NCBI GenBank assembly: GCA_020081605.1
Contig: JAHREC010000030.1
Span: 62,001-126,000, forward strand
Reading direction: 5' to 3'
DNA length: 64,000 bases
From: Albifimbria verrucaria
Lineage: Eukaryota > Ascomycota > Sordariomycetes > Hypocreales > Stachybotryaceae
Below the pieces are notes generated by a model that saw nothing but the letters and a program-made list of their open reading frames with translations, was not told where the DNA came from and did not search any database. Positions 13,102-27,102 of the stretch are shown here, piece after piece. The stretch's first letter is position 1, and each line of letters starts with the position of its first letter. A program made the translations under genes and the position numbers.

Positions 13102-13270
13102 ATACGGATACGTGTGTCAGCATAACGACCAAACTCCACCTTTGCAGTTCTATTATTGTCTCTAAGTCGGTAATAAAGCTTGGTGTCAATCAGAAGTCGG
13201 TGAATTGAGTTGGCCTTGGCACATTCTGGGCCAAAAAGGGGGGACAAGGTAGGTCCCTACAAGCTGAGTG

Positions 13271-13278
13271 TATATAAA
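13271..13278 (+). promoter_or_regulatory. TATA box of CYP51
   Basis: TATATAAA sits 111 bases before the CYP51 ATG. A consensus TATA element at this distance is typical of inducible fungal genes. Confidence 0.6.
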
Positions 13279-13388
13279 GTGAAAATGCCAATGCAGTTTG
13301 CAGAACCAAACCACCAATTGCACTTTCACATTCAAATCGAGGTCTCGAACACTTATCTGATCGACTTGTTACTACAACCTTCATAGTC

Positions 13389-14971
<1,583 letters not shown>

Positions 14972-15919
14972 GAAGGAGATACTAATGGTGAAAGTATTGC
15001 ACAAAACCGAGAGTCTCTGAAGGAGTTTCCTCGAGTTATCATGTTACCAGTTTCTTTGAGTTTGGGTAAATACTCTGCTATATGCTTACAAATGAATAGA
15101 AAGATAGCTTGAAAGTAGGTAGCTGAAGGTCCAGATGATGCTATCATACATGATCGTCAGCTTGCACCAAGTTGGTAATAGCCTCTCACATGCCTGAGGT
15201 ACCAATGATACAATACATTGAAGGGGTATAATAGTGTGTCTGATATCGATGCAGTCTGCCCTAAACTCAATTGCTTGAAAAATCAAGAAGTAATAAATGC
15301 TTTCCCAGTAATGTTTAGCTAATTCCATCCTGTTTTGTTTCACATCGTTTCACACGTCTTCCTGCATAAGGTAGGTACCTACCTACCTACCTGACCTACG
15401 TGCCTACTAACCTACATATCAACGTAATGGGTGCCACTTTTTATGGATAAGGCAAGGCTAGGTGCTAGATTAGGCCTGAAGCTCCCTCGCAGCCAAGCAA
15501 TGCCACGCATCCACTCGACCGCAAGGTATCTTTCCACACAGACATGCTGCCTCAGGTACCTCGCAGCTTACCTCACTTACACTACCCCTGCTATCTTCTT
15601 GCCTTATCTTCTCACCTTACCTTTCGTACCTCGCCTTACATGTACCTCTTTAGGACTATCAATCTCGTCCCCTGATTTTACCTTTCCGTCATTCAACTTC
15701 GTCGCAACCTCTGGCTGCGCTTCCAGTTGCTGCCAACGAGCCTCAACGCCATGCCATTATCTTGACTCCATCTCTCTGCAGCTTCAGCGCCTTCTTGTAC
15801 TGTTTCCCGCATGTTTTCCGCACCATCGCTTCGCCAAACTCGTCCTCATTCCACCCGCGATCCCTCCCGGCAAGAGCCCGCCAATGATCACCACCTCCGT
15901 CGCACGGCAAGCCGAGTGA
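14972..15919. other. intergenic CYP51 to Vrl1-like
   Basis: Contains the palindrome-rich tract of AGGTACCTACCTAC type at about 15369-15415 and a CT-rich 5' flank of the next gene. ORFs at 15431-15919 are low-complexity shadows of this CT-rich DNA. Confidence 0.5.
15369..15415. repeat. AGGTAC/CCTAC low-complexity tract
   Basis: Run of interleaved AGGTACCT palindromes and CCTAC units. Similar tracts recur at 35959-36030, 36285-36300 and about 62948-62962, always between genes. Confidence 0.7.
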
Positions 15920-18900
15920 ATGCAACCACTAAATCCTTTCCTGGCTGCCTTCTTCAAGAGCCCCATCCCCAGCCAGTGCGCTCCCGTCCACCACCACGTG
16001 CTGCTCGTACCGTTGGCCGATGTGCTCCTTACCTCCCGCGAGACCGAGAGCGGCGCCTCTGTCAACGAGGTCATTGCCACTGAGGACTTCCTGGCCAGCC
16101 ATGTCCTTCGAATCCTGGCTCTGCCGCTCCAGTTGGAGGCAAAGATGGGGCTCAGAACCTGCGCGAGCTGAAGGGCAAGGCCAAACAGTTTTCCACCCTA
16201 AATGGCAGAAACGTCATAATTAAAGATTCGTTCATCTATAGTAATAAAGGTAGGAGCTACGTATCAATCTCTCCCTCCCTTTTCTCGTTTGCTAATCTAC
16301 TCCCAGGCTTCAAGTCGCTTGCGCAAGCCCAGATCCTCAATGATGCTACCTGGTTTCCCGATGTCTTCGAGCCACGACAATGGTTGCTCTACTATATATC
16401 AAGGCCACTGGTTGGCAGCTGGGAGGAGGTCAAGATTGCACCAGCCATCCTGATCCATGGTGTGAGGAAGCAGAAATCTGTCGAGCAAAAATACACCGCC
16501 GATGGTGATTCGGCCGAGCCCGTTGTACCACGAAAGAAAGACATCAAGAGTTTCCACGACCTCCTCAACCATTTTCCAATCATCGCCCGCCAAATGCAGC
16601 CTGGTCTGGAGAGGCTATTTCTCGAGTTTACAACAGTTTTCCAGAAGCCTCTGCCACCTCCTCCATCAGCTGCCCATATACCAGATCCAATTCCTGACGG
16701 CCCCATAGCAACAGCGATGAAGAAGGCTCGCTCCAACAGTATATCAGGTCCTTCTGGTGATTCGAGATCCACACGGCTACCGTTGACGGAGAATTTCTAC
16801 GCTGAAGACGATGAGGACATCATGCGCGCCTCGCTCGAGACAGCCGTGACAGCAGCCATCGATCTCTTTCAAAATGTCGATAAGCAGCAACTTTCACTCC
16901 TCGGTGCAACTACGGACCTAACCGGTCCCCTAGTGGAGCGTTTGATAGAGCGTTATGTTGCTGAAAATGTTCACCATCTTCTGTTTCCTAAGCTCAGCTC
17001 ATTAAAACGGTCTGAAGATTTAGAGCTTGAGGCGAAGATACGGCAAATGGAATTCATCGATATCTCTCAACTAGGCATTGCCATTGAAGGAGGCCTGACA
17101 GTGAAACATGATCTCATTATCCAGCTTGGTACTGCCGTCGAGGAATTCAGAAAGATTTCGGGTGCCACCAGCCCTCAACAAATGATGGATCTCTTCCTCT
17201 CAACAATCAAGACTGCCTCACAACTGACGGACACTTCGGAGACACGAAACAAGGCTGCCCAACCTGCGACAGAGAAGCCAATCATGACCGTTAACGCTGA
17301 CACTTTAGTCTCGTTACTCTTATATGTTGTGATCCGGTCGCAGGTTCGGAATCTTCAAGCTCGGTTTTCCTATGTTCGAAATTTTATCTTCGTTGACGAT
17401 GTGGAAAGTGGAGAGCTTGGCTATGCCTTGAGCACTTTCGAAGCGGTCTTAGCATACTTAGTAATGGACTCCTCTGGACTGAGACGAGCAAGCAGGAAGA
17501 ACAAAGCTCTTTGGGATGCCATCAAAGGGGCGCCCTTGAGCAGTTGAAGGACATTATGGAACTGAGACAGGCCGTCGAAGAAGAAGATGATGACCTGAGC
17601 GAGTCACCAACCCCAAGTCGGCGTGGTTCGTTGACTTGGAGCTTGCCCAACGGTTCTTCACGACGATCCTCTCTGGCTCTGACAATGTCCGATCGGTTTT
17701 CGCTTGGTTCTGGTCTAAGTCATGTGTTCCCATTCCAATCGGACGGTGATTGTACACCAGAGCTACCCCCGTTGCCATTTAGAAGAATTAAGAAGGTGGC
17801 ATTGGATACGCAGAGCCTGTCCAGTGGTTCTGAAATTTCCTATCATTCACGCGCTGGAAGTATTGGCACGATTGCAAGCGCACTGGAAGGTGACATATCA
17901 GTAGAGCGGCTTGCACAAACCAGTGACGCCTTTGGGAGTCCTTGCTGATGATGGCGATTCAAAACAAACAAGTTGAGGCCCTCAAGTATCTTCTCTCCCT
18001 GTCTGGCTACTTCCTCCAGACTGTGCTCGAGGACATGAACAACGAAGATACCACTTTGCTGAGTGCAGCCGTTCAAATTGGCCATGCGGGGCTTCTAGAT
18101 GTCATCCTCGAATTTATCAGCCATCATGATACTGAACAGCGGCTCAGCAAGTACCTGACGCTTCAAGATATATGGGGTCGAAGCATAGGTCATTATCTAT
18201 TCAATGCCCCATTCCTTATAACACGCATTGGGCATTTGATACCGTGGCGGCAACGCGACAAGAATGGGCAAACTCCTCTGTTTGCCCTTTGTCGATCCTA
18301 TGATCACGCGAATTATTACAACATGGTGGAAGCCGGACTAAACGCCGCACAGCGTGCGCAAGGTGACGGAGAACCACTTCACATTGATGAACATGTCGAT
18401 AGCAAAGGCAATACGCTACTTCACATTATTAACGATGCTCGGCTTTCGTTGAGGATCCTTCGGCAATGCGATGTCGATGTCAATGCGACAAACGAGAAGA
18501 GACTGACTGCGCTGATGGTAGCCAGTAAGTATGGCAGGTATGATATGGTGAGGTCGCTCTTTGCAGATCCTCGTGTAGATGTGGCAGCAAAAGAGGTGCG
18601 GGGCCTTACTGCAGTGGAATTGGCCAAAGACGACGATGTACGGAATAAGATTGACGACCTCGCACTCTTCAGCATGCCACCAAGTCCTGATGGGCGAATA
18701 ACTGGTGTCGTCAGGGCTTTCTTCGTTGAGGATGGGTCAGTAAGGCTGGTTCTGAAGTCGGCTGCCCCGACAGGACGTGAGAGCTACACTGTTACTACAA
18801 GCAGGCGCTCCCTTACCGATTTTGAACAACTCGCCCACCTCCTAGCCCTTGAGCATCCCGCGTCATGGATGCCGACGCTGACAGACTCGCGTTCACCTTT

Positions 18901-19942
18901 CCAAATTCCATCGAGACCTTCGCGAGCGATTCTCCGGGACATACAAGCCAAGACTGATTGGTTCCTCAAGACCATGCTTAGCCACCCTACATTGGCCACA
19001 CATGAGATGTTATGGGAATTCTTCCTTGTGCCTGAACTCCAGCTCGACATGATGGAGCAGCGGACAAAACTTAAGCTCGAAACTAGAGTGGAGAAAATCC
19101 GGGATGAGTATGAACCGATGAACGATGCCAGGGAGGTTGAGCAGTTCGTCAATCACGCTAAGGAAATGGTACGCAGCGTGAGCCAGGCGGCGAAAAGCGT
19201 AACCAGACGCGCCAACAATGTGGCTCTCGGCGCTGCAGGTGAGTTCTACTAAATCTACCACATGTCCTGAGTGAAGTTTAGCTGATTGGCAACCTCCTCG
19301 CGCCCAGATTTATATGATTCTTCGGTCTTGCTACACCGAGCGATAGCAACCTTACAATATCTGCCTGCTACCCATATCGATGCTTTCGAGACATACGTGA
19401 GGGCATTTACGCCCACACAGTCTAATCCCAGGGTGGCATTCCACGGCACCATGCTTGTCATCCAATCAACTGTGCAGGCACTGCTGTCGGCTCTGTCACG
19501 TCCGGCAGCACTAATCGAGCAGATTACAACGACCAAGAGGGAGGCGGACAGAAGCTACAACTCTATGACCCGGTCGTCCAGGTGGCCATTGGGCTTACTG
19601 GATGAGACTAGACAGCGCATGCAGGACGAGAAGGAGGAGAGGATCCGCAAGCTGCGGGAGGAGGCAGTGTATCTGTCCAAAGAGTTACGCTATACGCAGC
19701 AGACTGTGGCAAGTGAGCTAGCCGGCTGGCAGAGCATGCATGAATTGGCGGGCAGGCGTGCAATACGGGAGCTGGCAAGAGGCATGCTTGTTCAAGAGCG
19801 GATGACTCTGGATGGCATGATGCGTGCGTTGAGGAAACTCCGACCGGACCATGCCAGCGAGAACGGGGCGCAGAAGATGGGAACGCCTGTACATACGCAA
19901 GCTACAGTAAGTGAGGCGGACGGTGAACAGGATGCAGCATAG
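15920..19942 (+). CDS. vrl1: Vrl1/VARP-like VPS9-ankyrin-PX protein (three frame breaks)
   Basis: Predicted endosomal Rab5-type GEF. Exons are 15920-16249, 16307-19238 and 19308-19942; about 1299 aa after correction. Domain order: conserved N-terminal region (residues 1-330); VPS9 domain about 340-500, with the signature NADTLVSLLLYVVIRSQVRNL and the GELGYALSTFEAVLAYL helix; ankyrin repeats about 660-895 (GNTLLHI, LTALMVASKYGR, GLTAVELAK); PX-like domain about 910-1020 (RRSLTDFEQL, SHPTLATHEMLWEFF); and a helical C-terminus about 1020-1299 like a BAR domain. This is the architecture of yeast Vrl1, which pairs with the SNX-BAR protein Vin1 in the VINE complex. Frame breaks: CC near 16114, GGGG 17527-17530 and GGG 17934-17936, each short by one base. 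Intron 1 GTAGGA and intron 2 GTGAGT have matching phases. Confidence 0.85.
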
Positions 19943-22900
19943 TCTGGTGCGTCGGCAGTCGGCCAGCGATGAAACACGGTTTGCTGTGCGATATACAGGA
20001 GCTTCCTGGCCACTCGAATCATGTATACAGCTCGATGATCAGACAGAGATACGTGCATGGAAGGTCTGAGGGTGGGGAGCTATACAGAGGCTTGTGTAGT
20101 GCAAGGGTCTGTTCACCTGATTTTGTCTCGTTGGGGACGACGTGACATGCTCGTCCCATGTTGGTACCATACATCTGATGCTCAATGCACTGGTGGATAC
20201 GTCGACAGGCTATGCAGTATCATTGTAAACTTGCACTGAAAGACTGCTGTGCTTTGGAATAAAGGAGCAGAAAACCCGACTGCTGTTATTAAAATGGACA
20301 CATCAACAGCAGGTAATAAAGTGCTTGAACTGCTTTAAATGACAGGCAGACCGAGGGAGATGGGAAAAACAGAGTTGCTGGCAGATTGGGCACGAATACT
20401 ACCCTGGACTTACATTCAAGAGGCAACACACACACGACAGCATTTAGTCGAAGAATCAAATTTAATAGACTACCTACCTTACTTACCTACACCTCCGCCA
20501 CGATGTACATGCATGCAAGTCTTCGGGTTGGTTTCAAACCAGCCGATGGCAAGCTGCAAGAACAAAGGCTTCGAACATCATCAAGCAAGGCAGTCAGCCG
20601 GTTACGTTTGGAGAGTTTGTTTCGAAACATGGGTGCAGCAAAGAATGTGCACATATGGTAAGTTGCAGCGCAGAGGGTGGGGTGGGGAAACAATGGGAGG
20701 GCGAGAGCCAGTGGATGCAGGGCTGAAGGGGCCAAGTCAAGCACAAGGTGCAAGTCGCGATCCGATTGGACATGTCACGCGTGTCGCGAACATGGGCTGG
20801 GACAGCGAGCCACGAACCACGGTGGGGCGCGTGCGCGACGTGAGTTGCAGGGGGTTTTTGGCAAAGCTGGCGCGCGACCGACTGAACGGGACGCATAGTC
20901 TCTTACGTGCCCACGAAGACAGAACGGAGGGAGCAGAACAGGACAGGAAAGGTGGCATGCTAGCCACATGTTTATGGTGAGTGGTGGACTGAGGCCGGAT
21001 GGACGGCTGGCTCCATCATGCCGCCCAGGATAGGACGGATAGCGTCTACGACATCTGAATGGCCAGCTTCACCTGCCTTCAACGGTGGCTGTGTAAATGG
21101 AAGCGCTTGCAACTACGGATGAAATGACGAAATCAACTGTCATTTATTAGGACAGGCGAGAGGAATTACGACGACGGGCGCTTAGAGCATGAAGAGGCAA
21201 TTTCCTGGCAAGCGCCGACAGGAAATGAGAATAGAAATAAGCGCCCGGGCGGTTAAGCCCCTGCACGGCATCAGAATCAGATGTTGGTTCAGGTTGGGTC
21301 CGGCCCGTGTCTGGCGCTGAAGGCGAAGCGCCGTCAGCACGCGCCAGCGACAAAGACAGGCCGGGAGAAGAACGGCCTTTTCTGGGGTTGGAAGAGACCG
21401 ACATGGTAATTTCAGTTAGGCGGTATGAGAGCATCCTGTGTATCCCAGGCTCTTATTGGAGAAGTCTCCCCAACGGCCGAAGAAGAAGACCCAAGAAGGG
21501 AATGCGTGTGCTGAGCGGGAAGCGGTATAGAGGTGGTTACCTACTAACCTAGGCGGCCAAGAAAGGACATAATCTATTGCGGATAGAACAGGTACGCGTG
21601 CATGTGTATGCGCATGTGCAAGGAAAAAGAGTCCAACATTGATGCAAGTGGAAGAAGTGGTTTTGAGTAAGCGAGACTCTCTCTGCATGGTTGGGCATCA
21701 GCGGGTAAGATAAGGTCGAACGAGGTGAGTCTGGCGGTGGGAAAGAGCAGGCGGAAGAGCATTATGGGAAAGAGCACTCAAGGAGAAAAGGAAGGAGAGG
21801 GAAGAAAGAAGACCCAAAAAAAAAAAAAAAAAAAGAAGACAAAAACCAAAACAGACAGAATCATCGCCACGTCGCGGTGGCTTTCTTGACTCATCGTCAC
21901 GCGGGACAACGTTCTCGCATAGCATGGCATGGCATGGCATCGCATCCACACCGCGATCTAGGGATCCCACCACGACATGCTCACCTCCCGTCGCGTGTCT
22001 CTTTTGGCGATGCGTTGCATCCGCGTCGTCAACGTAGGTGTTGAGCCTAGCAACGCCAACGCCAATGCCAACGCCAACGTACACATACACATACACATAC
22101 ACGTACAAACCACCGACTAGCATTGCTACGCTAATGCAATGCACCGACAACTGGATGGCTCCTCTTCACCGTGAGTCATTGGGCTGCCTCCGGCCACTCA
22201 CGAGGCCCAGGGCTGCATCAACCCGCTCGACCCCAGGAGACCAAGATTCGACACCCCTGCCTAGGGCCTCGCATCCCGTTGTGGTCGACCTCTTTTTCCA
22301 TATTCCCTCTCCCTCGCGAGCCCAGGCTCGTCTCCGCGCAACCCACCCCACCACCCTACCCATCCTCCACCCCTGCCCGCAAACCGGCTCTTGAACGGAT
22401 CTTCGACATCGACTGCGTCGGCTGCCTTGGCCCAATCAGCGTCCCCAGGACATGGGTTGCTTGCTTCTGCAGCCCTCCATCCCGGACGCGGGTCTCCACA
22501 CCGTCCTTTTCTTAACAGCAGTCAACAAATGTCCAAGCTAGCTCAGTCTACACTTACACGATGCCGGCAGCGAACCGCCCTCGCGACTGCAACACGTCTC
22601 TTCTTTGTTTCTCTCTCTGGCGTCTGTTTCGCTCTTCTGCGTCCACCCATGCCGCTCCACATTTTCCCGTCATCCTGTCTTGCGCGTTTCAGATTGATCC
22701 CTCCACCGGGTCGCTTGTCATCTGGCCCGGCTCTGCGTCTGAGCCTCCATCACCACTCGCCATCAGCCGCCCAACTTGTCTCGAGAATAAGTAGACGGCC
22801 TCGTCCCGCCAACCCAACATGTCTTCCTTTCCAATCATCCCATCCCTGTCCCTTCCCCTCTCTCATCATCTCCATCCTCAACTTCCGTCTCCTCCATTCA

Positions 22901-23144
22901 TCCACCATTCTCTCTTCCGACCTAGTTTCCTTGGATTTGATACTTTGCCTCTTTACCAGCTTTCCATTTCCCCTACAGTTAGATCAAGCCGCAGGCGCTT
23001 GCGGCCTTCAAGCTACACAGCTTGCCCACGCCCATTCCAGAACGACTGGTTCGTTCTACTCAAACTCCTTCACAACTGTTTTGTCACTTGAAGCCGGCCT
23101 TCGTTTCATTAATTCAACGCCCACTTTACATCACTCTCGTCAAA
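19943..23144. other. 3.2-kb non-coding stretch with simple repeats
   Basis: Holds the 3' end of the Vrl1-like gene and a long upstream region of the next gene. A 19-A run lies at 21816-21834, (GGCAT)n at 21921-21945, (CCAACG)n at about 22051-22079 and (ACATAC)n at about 22080-22106. From 22160 to 23140 the + strand is strongly pyrimidine-rich, as in fungal promoters and 5' UTRs, which leaves several long but meaningless Pro/Ser-rich frames. Confidence 0.55.
22051..22106. repeat. (CCAACG)n followed by (ACATAC)n
   Basis: Two adjacent hexanucleotide microsatellites directly visible in the sequence, with slight variation (CCAATG once). Confidence 0.85.
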
Positions 23145-24909
23145 ATGTCTGCGTAAGTCTTGTCCTACATCCTCTATCTCTTACCTCATAATCCCTACCA
23201 TGTCCGTGCTGACCATGATCACGCGATAACAGTCTGGAAGCCGACCTTACCTTTGACTTTTCCTTTCCTTACACCTCCATTGAGCAGCCCTCGACTCCAC
23301 CCAACATGGGCTTCACCTTCGATAGTTCATTGCTTGAGCTTCCTACAACCCTGGTCATGCCCGCTCTTCTTCCAAGGGATCCGTCTACTCTACTGTCTCA
23401 ACCGTCGAGTCTACTCCCGACTCGGTCTGCACTCGCCTCACCACGCCGCCCCGAGCCAGCCCTCCTGTCCGACAACACGGTCCTCTGCTGCTACCCAAGA
23501 TCAGGTCACAGGACCAGGACATCAATTCTGTCCTTCCTGGCTATGTGCCTCAGCCGGCTGCTCTTCCCACCCGCCGCGCTTCTTCAGCAGTTGCTAAGCG
23601 TGTGCGCTCCAGCCACGTGCGCAGCTACACCAACCCGGAGACATTGAACAGCATTGCCTACGCTCACATGTCTTTCTCCAGCCAACCCGAAGAGCAGACT
23701 CAACCGGACTCTCTATTGTGCTCCCTCTATCTTTCGCCCAGGATGCTGCCATTGCCCGCCGTGCCTCGAGTTGCAGCGTTGATGCCGCCACCATTGAGCG
23801 TTATGGCTACCCTACCTATCGTCAGATGCCATTCGTCCCAGCTCCGTTGCCCGAGTTCACATTTCCCATATATGCTCCCCGTGCACCCTCACCTTTGAGC
23901 ATGGCTGCAACCCCAGACCCAATCCCTTCCACTACACTGGCCGCTTTCTTGACGACCCCAACCCTGCTGCTTCCCTGGTTCGCACCATTTCCTTCCCCTG
24001 CGCGATCCCAATACCAAGCACTTCTGGTGGGACATTCGCAACATTCGCTCTTGGGGTGGCTTCAACCGTCAATCTATTCTTGCTCTACCCGGCGCCTCTG
24101 CTCTGCTCACCACTCCCGTTCCTGGGCCTCTTCTTCCTCAGCCCACTTTCGGTTCGCGCCATCCTGATACTGAGGCTGCCCTGCATGCTACCTATGCCAA
24201 GTACTACCTGCCTAAGCTCAACTCGGCACTGGCCATCTCCTCCAGCCGACCCATGCAACTGTCAGTCTCTACTACTAAGACCAATGGCATGATTGACCCC
24301 TTTTCATCGCCAACGCTGCGGGCGAGTCTGCCACTGCTGCTACTATGTTTGGTGGTAAGCCTACTGCTAGGGTCGTCGGATTGGTCAGGAGCTTCGACCG
24401 CTTCAATACGGGCATGCGCGTGGAAGGCAACATCAAGCGTGTTGAGTACCTTCGAGGTCTCTCTGCTCTTCACCATGCCATGCGTGAGCACGGCTGCCGC
24501 TACGGTTTCATTCTTACTGAGATAGAGCTGGTTGTTGTCCGCAGCGGCACTGAGTCCACCCTTTCTTCGGCGATCTAGAAGTAACATCAGTTCAGCTTGC
24601 CGCCTCGGTACCAGACGGTGAAGCACCGGAGACGCTTGATGAGATTCCATTCACAGCTTGTTTGGCTCTCTGGGGACTCTGCCAAATTGCCGCCGATCAG
24701 ACACCTGCTGGCCATGCCCATTGGCGAGCTGAGATTGGCGCCCCGGCTGAGGGCACTCGCCGCAAGGCCAAACCTCGTGACAGCTGGATCCCCAGCCTCA
24801 ACTTGCAGAGAAGCGAGAGGCTAAGCGCAGCCGCGGATGGGTATGGCCTGAGGACGCAATCGGAAGAAAGGAGCTGGGTAAGAGGGGCGTCAAATATGGA
24901 GGCGTTTAA
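23145..24909 (+). CDS. conserved fungal protein of unknown function (seven frame breaks)
   Basis: Exon 1 is only 8 bp (23145-23152, ATGTCTGC), then an 80-bp GTAAGT...AACAG intron and exon 2 from 23233. Supplying seven missing bases gives about 563 aa, starting MSALEADLTFDFSFPY. Breaks are at 23360-23362 (CCC), 23701-23703 (AA), 23951 (G), 23995-23998 (CCCC), 24301-24304 (TTTT), 24558-24560 (CCC) and 24790-24793 (CCCC). The first 200 residues are Ser/Pro-rich and probably disordered. The second half looks globular: RTISFPLRDPNTKHFWWDIRN, FGGKPTARVVGLVRSFDRFN, REHGCRYGFILTEIELVVVR, LALWGLCQIA, and the ending WVWPEDAIGRKELGKRG. The smooth reading after correction argues for a real conserved gene. 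I do not recognise a characterised family and assign no function. Confidence 0.7.
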
Positions 24910-25595
24910 GACGGCGGCAAACAACTGGCGGCTGGTCCGCCCACATTCATTTTAAAGAAGTGGTTATAATGGGATGAGATGAGATGAGATGTGATGATTC
25001 ATGCCCTAAACGCACATACAATGACACGCAACGGATCAGGGATTCATGGAGGCGTTTTTATCATGGCAGTTCTATCTCACAATCTTAGGGGGACATACTT
25101 ATCTTCTGTAACTTGTAATAGAAAAAAGAAAGCTTTTACTCACGTTATTACCTCATGTCCTCTACGTCGTCATGATCATTTTCCTATTATTGTAAATCCA
25201 ATCAAGCCCTTCGCTCCTATAAATTTGTAAGTGCTGGACAAAGGAGCCAGCGGCCGGACCGCTCTGAGACTGGCCACTGTTTTTAGCAAACATGGTCTTC
25301 TGAACTGACGGGAAGCAAACTACGAGTTATTGCTCGATGACGATAGCTGTCTATAGCAGATGTTTCTCTCCAAATGGGACGATGTCTATGTGCATAAACA
25401 TTATCTCAGTTGTGGATAATGCAGAGCAGATAGTGGTGGGTAATGGGCGCCAGTCAGTTATCGTGAAAGTAACCTCATTGATTGGCAAAGACCAGTGCGA
25501 AGGGGTATATGTTTCGTGTCTTTTTTACTTTAGTACTCATTTCTGTCTATATCATCTCTACATAGACAAAACAGAGCTTTATGTCATCATTCATC
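24910..25595. other. convergent 3' spacer
   Basis: Holds the 3' ends of the unknown-function gene (+) and OLA1 (-). A (GATGA)n-like run lies at about 24973-24996. No gene is seen. Confidence 0.5.
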
Positions 25596-27102
25596 TTAAC
25601 CCTTGGCAGCACCTGCCTTAATGAGCAGGATGTCTCCGTCCTCAACAACGTAATCCTTGCCCTTCGTCATCATCTTGCCCTTGGCCTTGACCTCGGACTC
25701 GTCACCAAGCTCCTTCAGGACGCTGAAGTTGTACACAATGGCCTGGATGAAAGTCTTCTCGAAGTCAGTGTGAATAACACCAGCGGCTTGAGGGGCCTTG
25801 GTGCCGTTTCGGATGGTCCATTGGCGGACCTCATCAGCACCGCTGGTGAAGAAGCTGCCCAGCTGGAGAGCCTTGCGCATCTGGAGGATGATCTTAGGCA
25901 GGGCGGATTCGGCACCAACGTTCTTCTGTTCCTCCAAGGATTCCTTCTCGGTCTCGAAGCGGGTCAGACGCTCTTCGTACGAAACAGAGATGGGAATGAT
26001 GGGATCGCCAGCGGCGTGCTCCTTAATCCATTCCGCGATCTTAGGGAGATGCTTGTTCTTCTTGCGAATGAAGTCCTTCTCCGACAAGTTGACGAGGTAA
26101 ACCACGGGCTTCGCTGTGAGCAGGAACAAGGGGTTAATGACCTCGACCTAAAACCAAGTTAGTCACAGCTCAAGCAGCGTTTGAAGAGTAACAAGTGTTG
26201 GTTAAGAAGCTGAAATCAGATAAGGGTTTTTCTCATGATGCACTCTAAGCGTTATTATGGTGAGGCATTCGACGAGCTGGGTTTATAATCAGGCCGGTAG
26301 GCCTTTTATCATCATAAAAGCAATAACAATAATGAAAGAGTATAGTCAAGGAAAAGTTCGAACATACCTCTTTAGGAGTCCAGTCACCCTTGCGAATGTC
26401 CTTGCCGTCTTGGAGCCATGCAAGAATCTTCTCAATCATCTCCTGCTCCAGGCGAGCCTTCTTCAGCTCCAAGCTCTGACCACCCATGCGGGTCTTCTTC
26501 TTCTGGTTCTCAAGAGCCTTCTCAACAAACTCGATGTCCTTGAGTCTCAGCTCCTCGCTGATAATGTCAAGATCACGGGTAGGGTTCACATCACCCTCGA
26601 CGTGGATAATTTCAGCATCATCGAAGCAACGAACGACCTGGAAGATGGCATCCACAGCCCGAATGTGCGACAGGAAAGAGTTGCCAAGACCAGCACCGGT
26701 GGACGAGCCTCGAGTCAAACCGGCAATATCGTAGACAGTCAGGTTGGCGGGAACCTGCGACTTGGGCTTGTACTTCTCACACAGCCAGTCAAAGCGCTCA
26801 TCGGGAACAATGACGCGGGCTTCCTCAGGATCGATGGTAGCGTAGGGAAGTTCTTCAAGCTGTCAGCACCCCGGTTGAAGGGTGAGCGGCGGGGGCTTCA
26901 TACAGCTGGGTTGCCAAGGTTGCACTTGGTGATGGCTTGGAACAGAGTTGACTTTCCGACGTTTGCCAGACCGACCTATACTAGGTTCAGTATCCTAGGA
27001 CACGGCATTTGCTGCAGGGAGTGCTCACAATGCCGCTCTTCAAGTTGTTTCCGGACGACCCAGAGGGATCTTGGCCTCGGGAACGGCCTTCTTGGGAGGC
27101 AT
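25596..27102 (-). CDS. ola1: Obg-like ATPase OLA1/YchF (two frame breaks)
   Basis: Cytosolic P-loop NTPase of the YchF/OLA1 family, which hydrolyses ATP and associates with ribosomes and the proteasome. Exons on minus: 27102-27029, 26975-26904, 26852-26368 and 26147-25596; about 394 aa after correction, against 396 in human OLA1. Seen in order: MPPKKAV N-terminus, LANVGKSTLF (Walker A, G1), YDIAGLTRGSSTGAGLGNSFL (G3 region), HVEGDVNPTRDLDII, the YLVNLSEKDF segment, and the TGS-like C-terminus with GVIHTDFEKTFI and GKDYVVEDGDI. Frame breaks: the + strand CC at 27051-27052 (codons 18-19), and GGG at 26845-26847 inside the NFPYATIDP motif. The introns are 53, 51 and 220 bp, all in phase 0. Family assignment is certain. 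Confidence 0.95.

Larger units (their letters stand above)
8781..13388. other. 4.6-kb gene-poor, AT-rich stretch
   Basis: No family-like ORF, tRNA or terminal repeat is visible on either strand. From about 10.9 to 13.1 kb the sequence becomes distinctly AT-rich with many stop codons in all frames, as in degenerated or non-coding fungal DNA. I see no recognisable transposon remnant. The last few hundred bases form the CYP51 promoter, annotated separately. Confidence 0.5.

Noticed and set aside
8781..13388. Degenerated transposon
   Set aside because: AT-rich and stop-rich, but no transposase or reverse-transcriptase motif and no terminal repeats could be found by eye.
20339..20980. 213-codon open frame on +
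   Set aside because: No recognisable motif, no conserved text and no intron signals; it overlaps equally long frames on the other strand.
22391..23191. 266-codon Pro/Ser-rich open frame on +
   Set aside because: It lies in strongly pyrimidine-biased 5' flank DNA, resembles no family, and overlaps the start of the real gene at 23145 in another frame.
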